The notes under the pieces are model-generated. The model saw only the letters and a program-made list of their open reading frames with translations. It searched no databases and was not told the origin of the DNA. Positions 11,583 through 22,030 of a DNA stretch of 64,000 bases are shown piece after piece. The position numbers and the translations under genes were made by a program. This DNA is from Hetaerina americana (lineage: Eukaryota; Arthropoda; Insecta; Odonata; Calopterygidae), in NCBI GenBank assembly GCA_022747635.1, contig JAKTNV010000004.1, positions 22,877,969 through 22,941,968 of the forward strand. Reading direction: 5' to 3'. The stretch's first letter is position 1, and each line of letters opens with the position of its first letter.

Positions 11583-12516
11583 CGAGGGTAGGCTGAAACG
11601 TAATGCACACATGCTTGTAGAGCGCGAATGAAATAACCTTTTGAAACGTGCTAGGGGGCAAGTGGAAGTAACACTCCCCTTGAATACTCATGCACAGGTT
11701 TAAGGTCATTGCGTTCATCCAATGTATTTCGAGACGCCAAAGTATGGAGCCGTGTTCTAGTGCCATGTAAACGCGAGCCAAACGGCATTCTGTTATCCAA
11801 TTTTTAATTGGTGAAAAAGTGAATCCTACTGAAATTCATCATATTTTGAAGGCTGCTTATAGGGGTAATGCTGTTGATAGATCTACTTTAAATCGATGGG
11901 TAGAAAAATTTCGTGGTTGCGTTCCTGGAAAAGCCATAATTCTTGATGAACCATCTTTTGACTGGGTTTTCTGCTGTTCACCGCGTTTATCTGACCGATT
12001 TTCTGGAAAAAGGGGCACCAGCTAATTCTTCTCAGTATAAACAGACTCTAAAACATCTTCGACCTCGACTTTGTCGTGTTAAAGGTAGCCTGGCCCCAAT
12101 AACCAACGCTCGTCCACACACCTCACGTGTAACTAAAGAGGGTCTGCTAAAACTGAAATTTGAACCATTTCCACACCCTCCTCATTTCCCCGAACTTGTG
12201 GCTTGCGATTTTTATTTTTTTTATTACTCTACTCAAGAGACACCTCAAGGTTAATCATTATACCTCGGACGATGATGTGAAGGCAACTGTCAAGTCGTGG
12301 ATTCGAGAAAAGTCGGAGGAGTTTTTCTTTGACGGAATAAAAATAATTGATACAAGTTGGGAGAAATTTGTTAGCCTTAACAATGGCTATGTTGAAAAAA
12401 TATATATGATTTTGAAACTTAAAAATTGTACTTTAATTTACTTTTTTCCGATCTTGCTATTTGTTTTCGTTCGCGCTCAAAAGCGTGTCTGCATTACCTT
12501 TCAGCCTACCCTCCTC
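11583..12516 (+). mobile_element. mariner-like DNA transposon, internally deleted
   Basis: Terminal inverted repeats of about 46 bp: GAGGGTAGGCTGAAACGTAA at the left and GAGGGTAGGCTGAAAGGTAA on the minus strand at the right. The similarity runs inward to AGAGCGCGAATG / GAGCGCGAACG. TA dinucleotides flank both sides (11581-11582 and 12517-12518), as expected for TA-targeting Tc1/mariner elements. It encloses a broken mariner transposase frame (separate entry). Length is about 934 bp against roughly 1.3 kb for intact elements. The termini differ from those of the copy at 10.4-11.3 kb, so these are two families, not one duplicated copy. Confidence 0.9.
11764..12410 (+). pseudogene. mariner transposase (frameshifted, middle deleted)
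   Basis: A transposase cuts and joins the ends of its own element at TA sites. The frame begins ATG TAA at 11764 (stop at codon 2), then reads RHSVIQFLIGEKVNPTEIHH and LKAAYRGNAVDRSTLNRWVE, the N-terminal mariner HTH. After about 11945 the frame changes and sequence from late in the catalytic domain follows: VYLTDFLEKGAPANSSQYKQ, then ITNARPHTSRVTKEGLL, then PFPHPPHFPELVACDFYFF. In relatives the second motif is HDNARPHT; here the aspartate position reads T. The third aspartate is kept in ACDFYFF. A further frame change leads to DDVKATVKSWIREKSEEFF and NNGYVEK, the usual C-terminus. Roughly 100-150 residues, including the first catalytic aspartate, are missing. Non-functional. Confidence 0.88.
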
Positions 12517-12634
12517 TATTTTATTGCGCTGATCGCAGCATGAAACGCACATTTCAACTGAAATTGCAAGTTACTGACGGATTTATTAACTACACTACTT
12601 CCTTTGTTGCATTTTGAAATTCATCATACATTAA

Positions 12635-12960
12635 GTGGGAAGAGAGAGGGTTGTTAAGAAAAATCCACAGGCTGCAGAACTGGTGAATGCAGAGTATTTT
12701 GAATAACGATGCAAAGCTGAATACTATTATTTAGGTAGTACGGCAGGCAAGAAAAGTAGAAAAAGGATAATAATCGACGTATTGGAAGAATGAAAGGAAG
12801 AAAAATGCTTGCGAAATTGAAGAAGAATTTATTGTAGTGTGGGGTGTCATGTCAGGTGAGACTTGAAGGCGGTTCAGTTTGAGTTGAGGGTTCTTTTAAG
12901 GGGACGAAATATTAAGGGGGTTCAGTTTGTGCCCACACAAAATCTACCTTGAACGTTAGA
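12635..12960 (+). mobile_element. 3' relic of a LINE (family also at 19.7, 44.0, 58.8 and 60.5 kb)
   Basis: The plus strand reads EERGLLRKIHRLQNW, a stop, then ILNNDAKLNTII and ARKVEKG. These align in order with EERGLLGAIQWRQEKW, GSGMLKTVIEGRMLGKRGKG in the better copy at 19.7-20.2 kb. Downstream, TTTATTGTAGTGTGGGGTG and TGTCAGGTGAGAC resemble the copy near 44.2 kb. It closes with CACAAAATCTACCTT, a mutated form of the family's end motif TCCATCCAAAACCTACCTTA. Heavily decayed, with several stops. Confidence 0.65.
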
Positions 12961-15900
12961 ATATGAAATAAATATGTCATATTCTAAATTTTTCCATATG
13001 AAATAAACATATTTGGTAAAATAAAAATTTTTTTGCAGTCTTATGAGCTTTTTAATGGAGATGATTATGAAAAACGATCGATAAGTATGCCATAATGCGA
13101 GTCTAGTCACCTTGAAATGGTTATAAATGAAAAGCTGTTCCATTGAAGCTAACGAAAATTTCACTCCAAACAAATAATTCTCTAAGCTTTGTAATATTTA
13201 TCCCAGGAATTATGAGAAATCTTAATTTATTGTTAAATTTTATGGTTTCATTGAATATTTATCGCTATGGCTGGCAAAAGCTTCGAGAATACTGTCTATT
13301 TAAAATGAATTCTCCTATTGTTACACCATCCCTGGAGGAGTATTACAACCGTCGTTTCTGACGCATTACGCAATGTAAAACGCCACCTTGTGATAAGATG
13401 CTTTACACAGTTTTACGGATATTTCACTTCCAAAGTTGTGATTGTAAAATGATATCGCACCTTGCGTCAAATTTCACGTTTATTCAATAAATCGAGTATA
13501 TCGTAAAGATTTGTTTGATGAATCGTTATCTCTTGGAATAAATACAGAGCGTTTATTCATCACTCAATGACTGACATGAAGTTTGTGATATTTGAATATG
13601 CATCGGTTGACAATTTTGCCACCGAAGAGGCACCTTTATATCAAAGCTTTAATGTTATCTGGATGAGATACGTGCGTAGTAAAAGAAATTATTTTCATAG
13701 GTATTTCTCTTCCCATAAAATTGAAAAGGATGCTGACCAGTGAATTGTACATGACCAAAAACAAATTTATTTATCTTCATTGAAATTTTACATAACTTGC
13801 ATGTCTTAGTAATTTTTCGGCATTTTACTTGGCTTATTCTTTTTAAGAAATAATGCAATTTAGCTGGTGAATTTTACGATTTGGAAGATTTCTCAATCTT
13901 TAAGACATTTCGTTTTGAGAAGTAGGGGGCTAGCGGAGCTCAGTATAAACGTCCGCGGAGCCATCATTTTAAATCTCTGAGTGGAGGGAGAGAATCCCCT
14001 CTCCTACCTCCTCCTCCGCACCTTCACCCACATTGAACGGCTCGCCAAAGACCTCTGGCCTCTCCGTTGTAGCTCGCCTTGCTCCCCTCCCCAACATTTC
14101 TCCCAGGAAGATCCACCCCACATCAGGCCGCCTCCTTCTGAGGGGAGACACTGAACCCTCGTCCAATCTCAACCCCAACTGACTCCCTCTCCACCAGACT
14201 CTCTCACTCTCCTCCAAACTTCTCTAAAACTCTTCTCGTTCTCTCTTGATACATCCTCTCCAATGGGAAAATGGAGAAGTTTCCTAATCGGAAGAGAGAG
14301 ACAGACAAAATTGGATGGCTATCCGCAACAGGTTGGCGCAAGAATGCACTTTCTGGAGCTGAGGGATAACGAACTATTTATAAATCTCCCTCAACTGACA
14401 AAAGGAAATGAGAAAAGGAAAAGGTCCTTCGGGTGACGTTAATCTGAATGTTAGGAAAATAAGGATTTTTTCATGAAAAAGAAGATAAAGGCAATATAAT
14501 TGAAAAAAGAGAAAATGACTGAGTCAATCGTTAAACAACTTGAATAAATCTATAAATATAAGCAAAAATTATATAAAATATCTGAGATTCCTGGATTTTA
14601 AAATTACATATATGCGTATTAAATATTGAATTTAAATAGATTCCAGTATGAGATGTGTGAGCTAATGATCAAATTAACCACTCATATTCTAAATGCTCGT
14701 TCTGTATAACTGTCGTTCCGAATATGTTGTTCTTTTTCTCAAGTTTTCCTCAAATTGTGTGAATCGGATTAGGTATTTTTTGCTGATTATCTTTCAAAAC
14801 TTCGCGTGCCAAAGATATCAACGAAGTCGGTCCGACTATAATTTCTGTTTTTTCCAGGGACTGCCAGCTCAGTGACCTACGTCAAACGAACTGATCTCAT
14901 AATACAAATGGACACCGTTCTCAATTCTCTTCACTACTAATTTGAAGTTTGACAAGCAAATTGTTTTCATCGTGATTTCACGTTTAAGATTCGTTCTATC
15001 ATCTCGTAATGTAGAAGTAAGGAATTTTAGAAGCTTCCCATTGCCAGCATATTACAAAATAGGCTTTAAAAAGACTAAGGTCGACAATATAACATGAACT
15101 AGCGTATAATTGATCGCTACAAACAAGTGAAAAGAGACGTTTGAGGCGTGAAATTTTGGAATATCAAGATTAATTAAAAACTGCCAAATTTTAATTAAAC
15201 TACAAAAAAGCTCCCGCGAGAGCTCAAGCTAATATAATCCACAGCATTTCTTTGATTTTATCAGATTTTTAGTTTATTCCTGAAAATATAAATCAACGGT
15301 ATAAGATATCTACAAAAACACGATTAAACTCTTGGGATAAATATTTAGCTTTCTGTTTAACTTCCAATTCAAAATTTGACTTTAATTTTGGAAAAAATAT
15401 CAAAATTATATCCATTCAAGTAGCAAAAGAAAAGCCTGTAATGATGCATTAAACCCTATAATTATGTTTTTAATGCGGGTCATTGTCACTCTAAAGCTCT
15501 TACAAAGAAATTAATCGGTTCCCTGAGATACGAAATGGGACTTCACACATAATTTTCCCCTTTGCCTTTAAGGGCTCGAAGACCATTTGCATCGAAATTC
15601 CTTAATCTGTTTCTCCCTGCGACACCAGACGAGCAAAGGTCAACCCTGGTTTATCGCTGTCTGGCAAAACAAGATTCCTTACCCTTATTGTCATTTAAAT
15701 GGAGCCCGCCCACACCTCATATACCCAATAGCGTTGAAGCGTCAACATCTTATCCTGCCTTCCTTCTCCCTCAGACTACGGCTTTCCGCGAAATAGTAGA
15801 TATTATAAAAGTAAAAATCATACTTTCACAGTATTGGGTTTCGTTTATGTGGTTAAATTCAGATTTCTAAATGGAGAAATAAACTTTCCACAATTTATTT

Positions 15901-16475
15901 AAAAACACTTGCCAAGTTAATTAAAAAATCTGAAATATATATTCCTTCGGAATTTTATTTTCAACCGCATTGAGATGAAATTTAATAGAGTAAAAGGTTT
16001 CTACAACCATATTTATTTTTATTCCTCCTTTATATCCCCCCTTACTCCCTCTGCCTCAGTACCTTAAATGTGCAGGAAACTATTATCTCTTAAATTATCC
16101 TCTTATTTGGGAATCACAGAAGCGCACAGGTGGGACAGAAACGATAAAAATTCTCTACTGGGGATCTGTGCGTATTAGGAGAAAAAGAAGCAGATTGTGG
16201 AATGTTCCGTCTGAATAAAGGAGAGTAGGGGTGTCAGAAATTCTAACTCTACGGGGGAACTGATCATAAATACACCATGAAATACGGGGCACAAAGAAAC
16301 AATATAAGAAAAATCATACCTCTCAACAAAATGATCATTGACTGGAAGCTTATCTGCAAAACTATTCGAGTCCTTTCCGTTTATTATGAATTATAATTAT
16401 CGGTAATCTACCGATTTAGGTAAGTTTTGGATTGACACAAACACCAAATAAATACCAAATCTTGTTTCTTCTGAC
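12961..16475. other. no recognisable gene; one pyrimidine-rich tract
   Basis: AT-rich for the most part. The segment 13975-14230 is GC-richer and strongly pyrimidine-biased on the plus strand, which keeps a minus-strand frame open (82 codons) without any recognisable domain. A plus frame at 15562-15870 (102 codons) is likewise unrecognised. AGCTCCCGCGAGAGCT at about 15210 can form a small hairpin. Confidence 0.45.
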
Positions 16476-16525
16476 AATACACACCACAACATTTTACTCT
16501 ACGGCAAGTCCTTCTTCAACTCCTT
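16476..16525 (-). mobile_element. tiny LINE 3' fragment (same family as 19.7 kb)
   Basis: ACAACATTTTACTCTACGGC with the following CTTCTTCAACTCCTTC matches ACAACATTCTACTCTACATC at about 19720-19760. On the minus strand both read ELKK/ELKR-DL, the C-terminal end of the reverse-transcriptase ORF. Only about 50 bp are recognisable, so the call rests on that similarity alone. Confidence 0.45.
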
Positions 16526-19489
16526 CAGCAATGTAAATACATTTTTAAAGTAACAATATTATAATATGTATGCAAAAACAAATGCGTAGATTAAATACAT
16601 GTAATATGTAAATGCAAAGTGAAATTTTGAGCAAAACTATAAATTGAATGAATGTTACCACCTGGCAAACAGCCAAATTTTGACACTTTCCCATGAATAA
16701 ATATCTTTGAAATATACATTTAATGCATTTATATGAAATAAATACGCAAAAGGAATCAAAATAAATAAATTGCAAGCTCTTGAGATTATGAAAATTTTGT
16801 GTCACACCGTTACAGTGATTCCAAAGATTTGAAGATGAATATTTTCAAGTCAATCTATCCTTCTTCCTATCATACCATCTGACTCCCAAACAAACTGCCA
16901 TTATTAGATAAAAATCTACGTTAACACGTACATTTATCGTATAAGTAATTCTCTCGTAAAGCTCTGCCAGTGTCATAATACTTGAACCGAATGACGCCAG
17001 AATAAATTGCTTTCCGCAATTAATTTCCTATAAAAAATGTTCTAGAGAAGTTTCTTATCTTTCCAATAAACCTGCGCAAGAATCTTTTCGCAGCCTACCG
17101 ACCATTAAAAATTATATGAATCGGAAATATATTCTAATGTATTATTGGGGAAGCGGAATGTTTTATCGATTCAGCCCACTCCGGATGAAGCGATCCCTGA
17201 AAGGCTTTCTAAAAGCATACTTAACAAAAGGACACATATTTTGGTCGTTTATTACATATTTGGAATCCCATCCTTTGCCAGTTATGTATGGATGTAATAG
17301 CGTATACGTACGCAAGAGGGTATTTCACAAGCTATGAAAGCACCACTACACGGTACCTACATTTCTCTAGACAGAGGGGGACGTGAGATAAAATGCTAGG
17401 AATGGGATCGTTGAAGGCGTTTCGTTTCTCCCTGTGTTCTTTTATTATTCTTCCACCAAAGCGCCATCTCCCAGCCTTTTTCATTCCTACACCGAGCTTT
17501 TTCACATCGCTCCCCATCCCTTCCCCCAATCTCCCAACCTCTGTAGTGTCACACTTTCCGCTGCTACGTCTTATCGTCTCCCACTAACGTCAACCTACCC
17601 CCTCCCTCGAGCTTTCTTATTTCCTTTTTTTATATTAAACTCCGTTTTCCGCTCGCCTTCCAACCTCCCAACAATCTACCAGCCCACCCTTCCCCTCTCA
17701 CAACCCAGCCCTCTCCCTCCGTCCACATTTTCATTTTTGCCTCCTTTTCCGCTCCGTTTCACGCGTACATTGATGCGTAATATTACTCGGACCCACTTCA
17801 ACCTTGGAACACGCAGGAAGAGGAAAGAGAGAATGGGACATATATGGATTGGGCGGCGTGGGATTTTTTTCTCAAAATGCGATTTTATGAAGTATACTGT
17901 TAATGTGAGCATAACGATAAATTACAAATTGTTGTGAAGGTTAGGTAGCCAGGAAAAGAATAGGCTCTTTAGATGATATTAAAGGTAGGTGTTAAGTATG
18001 CAGGGCAAACGATTGAGTTATTGAAATACGTACTATGGGATATAAGGTTAATTTTCTTCATTGAATCTAGAGCTTAAGAGTATAGTCGTGTTAATTTCTT
18101 AGCTACGCTAACAACCTACCCTGACCGCTACTACCTCTATACTCCCGCTATAAATGATGACGAAATAGGTATTCGGCTTAATATCGCTCCCACACTATCG
18201 CGTTGGGTAAAGTCATGATCAAAGACAATTGCAATGCCCTTGAACATGAAAGTGACGCGACATGGGACTTCAATAATTGATTGTAAAACTAATATACACT
18301 GATAGGGAAATTGATCCTATAAAATTAGGAATCAAATAAATCAAAAAGAACCTCACATATAAAACACATATGAAATAATGGAGGGTTCTAGATACCCCAT
18401 TTATGATAAAGATACTTTGCAATCAATCAGATAATAGCCGTAAAAATATTTTAATCATCGAAAGACTATTTTGGAACAACAGTACCAAAAATAGTAGCGC
18501 TGAAATAAGGATATGCTAGATTGACTTCTCCTTTCAATTGAACCCATTTATATGAATTGACACAACATTGGTCGTTTGACGGTATTGTTGATTGAGAAAA
18601 ATATAATTATAGAAGTATCTATGTATTTAAAACATAACTCAATCATTTTAATAATAAATAGTGATAGATATTTTATTGAAAAAAGTTTAATTCAAAGTAA
18701 TAATAAAGATAATGTAAGCTACGATAATAATTGATTTTTATCACAAAATATTTCTCGCGACCTGATTTTTTATTGTTCAGGTATTCTCCATTAACATAAA
18801 AATTATCATTTAATTACACTTTCACCTTCAAAATATTACTGTATTAAATGCCCTGCCAAACGCCGGATAGGTACACGTATCGCGATATTTAAAGGGGAAG
18901 TGCCATTGGTTCTCGAGGTCAAGAGAAAACCTTTACTCGGGAGTCACTTCAACCGCGCCACCGGAATGAATAGGACACAATACTTAAAAATGAGCTTAAT
19001 AGTTTAAAAAATCATTATTAGTATATTCAAATTGATTTTCTATTCTGCTATTTTTTAGATATTTTATCGTTATTTGAACGCAAGGCGTTAAAGTAAAGTA
19101 CAGATAAACTTTTAAAATACATCGAATATTTAATCATTCTCTTGGGTGCCAATTTCCCCCTGACGAACATATCCGAACATTTTTTAATATTATTAATTTT
19201 ATATGGTTCGAGAAAGTGAATTCGTATTGTTCTGCAAAATATTTTATTTTAAACGATTAAGGAAACAAGGTATTGCACGGGGAAAAATATTCAAGCTCAG
19301 AACGGATGCGTGGATTTATATCTATACCTAAAATACATATAAAAATGGTGTCTATGCTGACTACCCTGACCACGTGGAACATTTCTTGACAACACGCAGA
19401 AGTGGTAACAAAGATGGCCACCAAAGCTGGTAATTGTGAAGAAATAAATTTTTAAACAATTTTTTGTAGAAAAATTTGAATTACTATTA
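16526..19489. other. no recognisable gene; C/T-rich tract at 17.4-17.75 kb
   Basis: The tract 17410-17760 is pyrimidine-rich on the plus strand and holds open frames (up to 167 codons + and 78 codons -) of low-complexity S/P/L or G/R/K composition, so I do not call them genes. The rest is AT-rich without recognised motifs. A segment at 18870-18980 is locally GC-richer, of unknown nature. Confidence 0.45.
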
Positions 19490-19539
<50 letters not shown>

Positions 19540-19557
19540 ATATGTGTGTGTATATAT

Positions 19558-19629
<72 letters not shown>

Positions 19630-19640
19630 ATTATTATTAG
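19490..19640. repeat. compound (AT)n-(GT/AC)n-(AT)n-(TTA)n microsatellite
   Basis: About 46 bp of (TA)n, a short GT/AC core, a further roughly 53 bp of (TA)n, then about five TTA units. It directly abuts the 3' end of the minus-strand LINE relic at 19.64-20.2 kb. The open frames across it are artefacts of the repeat. Confidence 0.97.
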
Positions 19641-20200
19641 GTAAGCTAACGGTTAAGGTAGGTTTTTGGATGGACGTCATTACTAATTAAATAATTTGGG
19701 GCCCCTGGCAAAAAACACAACATTCTACTCTACATCAGGTCCCTTTTCAGCTCGGAGTACTTTCTTCCTCCCTTCATCCCGTCCAACATCCCTATCCTGT
19801 TCCTTCCCTTTCCTCGTTTGCCTAACATTCTCCCCTCAATCACAGTCTTCAACATCCCGCTGCCGGTCAATGCCCCCTTCAGCCACTTTTCCTGTCTCCA
19901 TTGGATTGCTCCCAACAAACCCCTCTCTTCGCCCACCATGCCAAGTACTTCCTCATTTGTTTTCTTTTCCGTCCATTTCACCTTCTTCATTCTTCTCCAC
20001 ACCCACATTTCAAAAGCCTCCAGTCTACGTCTATTCTCCTGCTTCAATGACAACGTTTCCGCGCCGTACATAGCTACGCTCCAAATTAAAGTTTTTACGA
20101 GTCTTTTCTTAACATCCTTACTCAACGTCCCCGTCATCAACTCCCTCCTCTTTGTGAAAGCCTCTTTGTCTAGCCCGCCAAACGGCGAACAAATACTCAT
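19640..20200 (-). mobile_element. 5'-truncated LINE, 3' part with best-preserved ORF end
   Basis: Minus-strand element made of the reverse-transcriptase C-terminus plus a short 3' UTR that ends with the family motif TCCATCCAAAAACCTACCTTA (about 19654-19674, minus). It is followed by a TTA/AT microsatellite. The same end motif closes the copies at 59.5 and 44.3 kb. Its 5' truncation at about 20200 is typical of incomplete target-primed reverse transcription. It is the best reference copy of this family in the window. Confidence 0.82.
19730..20200 (-). pseudogene. LINE reverse-transcriptase C-terminal region
   Basis: An open frame of 156 codons. GLDKEAFTKRRELMTGTL and SKDVKKRLVKTLIWSVAMYG are followed by AETLSL, FEMWVWRRMKKVKWTEKKTN, EEVLGMVGEERGLLG and TGSGMLKTVIEGRMLGKRGK. 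This block follows the RT palm/thumb in non-LTR elements of the RTE/BovB-like type often annotated as endonuclease-reverse transcriptase. It lies beyond the catalytic motifs, which are absent here, so the fragment cannot act as a polymerase. Upstream it breaks off into unrelated AT-rich sequence. The coding match is strong because four other relics in the window align to it. Confidence 0.8.
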
Positions 20201-20296
20201 TTATATAGAAAGAGATATAAGGAAAAGGGATAGGAACACACACAAAGGACGTATACAGAAGAGGTGGGGAAGGCGGAATCCAGCAGATCATGACTG

Positions 20297-20372
20297 TAAA
20301 AATATTTCCTGGACCGGGATTTGAACTCCGGATCTTTCCACTTGCCGAGCGGAGGCTCTTAACCACTTGTGC
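20297..20372 (-). mobile_element. tRNA-like SINE head (or tRNA pseudogene)
   Basis: Read on the minus strand, it starts CCTGGAAAGCACAAGTGG and TTAAGAGC (A-box-like), then an anticodon-like stem TCCGC-TCGGCAA-GTGGA, then GGAGTTCAAATCCCGG (B box) and ends GTCCAGG. The last six bases pair with the start as an acceptor stem. The T stem is poor, so a working tRNA is unlikely. RNA polymerase III promoter boxes are present in the right order, as in tRNA-derived SINEs. It borders the palindrome at 20372-20494. Confidence 0.7.
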
Positions 20373-20494
20373 TTTCCAGGAAACGTAATTTAGACCGAGA
20401 TCTGCGACGCTTTATGCAGCCAAGTGCCCCGATTCTTTGCACTTGGCTGCATAAAGCATCGCAGATCTCAGTGTAAATCATGTTTCCGGGATAG
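20372..20494. repeat. large near-perfect palindrome (about 56-bp arms, 11-bp loop)
   Basis: Inner arms 20397-20427 and 20439-20469 match at 30 of 31 positions (GAGATCTGCGACGCTTTATG against GAGATCTGCGATGCTTTATG, continuing CAGCCAAGTGC in both). The match continues outward with more mismatches, CCAGGAAACGTAATTT against CCCGGAAACATGATTT, to about 56 bp per arm. The left arm joins the minus-strand tRNA-like head. The right arm runs on into GGGATAGCTCAATGCTC, which looks like the start of a second A box on the plus strand. I infer two related SINE ends in head-to-head (diverging) orientation. The transcript would fold into a long hairpin. Confidence 0.88.
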
Positions 20495-20507
20495 CTCAAT
20501 GCTCAAT

Positions 20508-20549
20508 ATGTGTGTGTGTGTATACACACACACATATTAATATAAATAA

Positions 20550-20596
<47 letters not shown>
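20508..20596. repeat. GT/AC and (AT)n microsatellite
   Basis: (TG)n, (AC)n, TAAA units and then about 40 bp of (TA)n, directly after the SINE palindrome. Confidence 0.95.
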
Positions 20597-20598
<2 letters not shown>

Positions 20599-21486
20599 CA
20601 GATAAAATACAAAAGCACATACGTACGATATGTTTGTTTGGATTTTATCATATACACAGTTTTATATATACTTCTGCTTTTGACATAGCAATAGTTTACG
20701 AATAAGAAAGCAAAACAAACCATTATTCTTAAGACAAACATAAACAGGCAGAAACCATTCAACTACGCAAAAACATGGTGATAAATGCCTGCAGTAAAAA
20801 AAAACTATTGGTTTAATACCTCAAATCGCCCCTGAAGATTTTGAGTTTCTATTTTTATCTCATGACGTGCCGTATCTACCCAAGGAATTGATCCCGATTG
20901 TCTCTTTTTTCAGGGGCTTCCAGATCCATCGCGTGCAACAGGTGGCGCAGTGGAAGACTTGGCGACAAAAAGAATGCTGAAGAGGATTGGATAGCACGGA
21001 AACCGATTTTCGAATGCTACAAAAATCATACGAGGAATGCATATACTTCCCAAGCTCTTGAGCAATCCCTCTGCCTTGTTTGAAAAAATAAGCAACATAA
21101 TATTGTCGGTAACAAGAGAATAATAAAATCATAATTTCTTGAAAAATACATCACAGAAGGTGGGCTAAAATGAAAAAGAAGTTGGGGCATTTTTACGTTC
21201 CCGTACAAGAACTTTACTTCCAGTGACGTTAAAAATACATATCCCAATTGTCGTTAAACTTAGTTTAAACTGTGCAGTATTTAGAATAAATATTAGAGAC
21301 TAGGAACTTGAAGAGTGAACAGAAGGGGTGAATTGAATAATGACTCCTGAATGAAACAAGAATGCGATTCTTTTGTGCATGCGCGAAAAACTATTGGCAA
21401 ATGCTTTCACCAACAGGCCTTGCATATCCTTCGTCATTGTTCATTGAGGAGTTGGGACACGAGCCAGGACACTGATAAGTTTGAGG
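20597..21486. other. upstream flank of the receptor exon; no firm gene
   Basis: TGTCTCTTTTTTCAG at about 20898-20912 resembles a 3' splice site, and the plus frame after it stays open for about 56 codons to a stop at 21081. The peptide has no recognisable domain, so an exon call is not justified. About 21360-21530 could hold the 5' UTR of the receptor transcript, but no TATA or initiator was convincing. Confidence 0.35.
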
Positions 21487-21534
21487 TAACATTTTCTGCC
21501 CTACCAATTCGTTAAGAAGTGGAAAATCCCGAAG

Positions 21535-22024
21535 ATGAAAGGGCAAATGCCACGCATTGCCGCCATCTTGGCTGTAGCCCTAGCACTGTGCTCAGCCTTC
21601 GGACTCAACGAGGATAATTTTAGGCATCACTCCCTGCAGCATGGCCGGCACCACTCGGACAGGACTTGGGCCTTCCACGGCCACCATCGAGCTCACGGCA
21701 GGAGGATGTCGCACCACCACTCCCACGTCCCCCTGCACCCCCCCGTGGCTATGCCGCTCGCAGCGACCAACGCGACCGGCGAGCTGCCGTTGGAGCCGCA
21801 TGCCGTGGAGGAAAACAAGCACCTTGAGTGTATGTTCCTCTTCGAGGTGGAGTCCTACCCCACACTGTGGAGGGAGGTGGATGGGAGGGAGGAGAGGGTG
21901 GAGGGCGCCGTTTTCTGCAACAGGAGCTGGGACCGTCTCCTATGCTGGCCCACCACCCTCGCGTCCACCCTCGCCGTGCTGCCGTGCTTCGAGGAGCTCA
22001 ACGGGATCAAGTACGACGTCAGCC
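21535..22024 (+). CDS. class B (secretin-family) GPCR, N-terminal exon; DH44 diuretic-hormone receptor-like
   Basis: Such receptors bind a peptide hormone through a disulphide-bonded extracellular domain and signal through Gs/cAMP; the insect DH44 receptors control fluid secretion. The first ATG (21535) follows an in-frame TAA at 21487. Residues 5-23 (MPRIAAILAVALALCSAFG) look like a signal peptide. Residues 31-68 are histidine-rich (14 His). Residues 99-163 are the hormone-receptor domain: Cys99, then FCNRSWDRLLCWP (Cys128, Trp132, Asp133, Cys137, Trp138, Pro139), then STLAVLPCFEELNGIKYD (Cys151). Four of six expected cysteines are present; the last two should be in the next exon. NAT79 and NRS129 are glycosylation sequons. 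The ELNGIKYD end resembles, from memory, CRF-like (DH44) receptors more than DH31/calcitonin or PDF receptors. The family's usual Pro and Gly before TLAVLPC are Leu142 and Ser144. The exon is much more GC-rich than its flanks and ends in phase 1 within codon 164. Family call strong; subtype likely. Confidence 0.88.
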
Positions 22025-22030
22025 GTAAGT
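22025..22030 (+). promoter_or_regulatory. 5' splice donor of the receptor exon
   Basis: GTAAGT directly follows AGCC. Reading through gives a stop two codons later (CGT AAG TAG), right after the conserved domain breaks off. This supports an intron here rather than a 165-residue protein. Confidence 0.85.

Noticed and set aside
17434..17937. 167-codon S/P/L-rich frame
   Set aside because: Pyrimidine-rich low-complexity DNA; no domain or splice support.
19297..19680. 127-codon frame with long IYIYIY runs (-), and similar frames at 55998-56277
   Set aside because: They translate (AT)n/(GT)n microsatellites; no biological coding signal.
20297..20372. Functional tRNA gene
   Set aside because: Acceptor and anticodon stems form but the T stem is poor and it is fused to a SINE-like palindrome; pseudogene or SINE head is more likely.
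20898..21083. Possible exon after a good 3' splice-like site (TGTCTCTTTTTTCAG)
   Set aside because: The 56-codon peptide has no recognisable domain and no matching donor was seen; left as a remark only.
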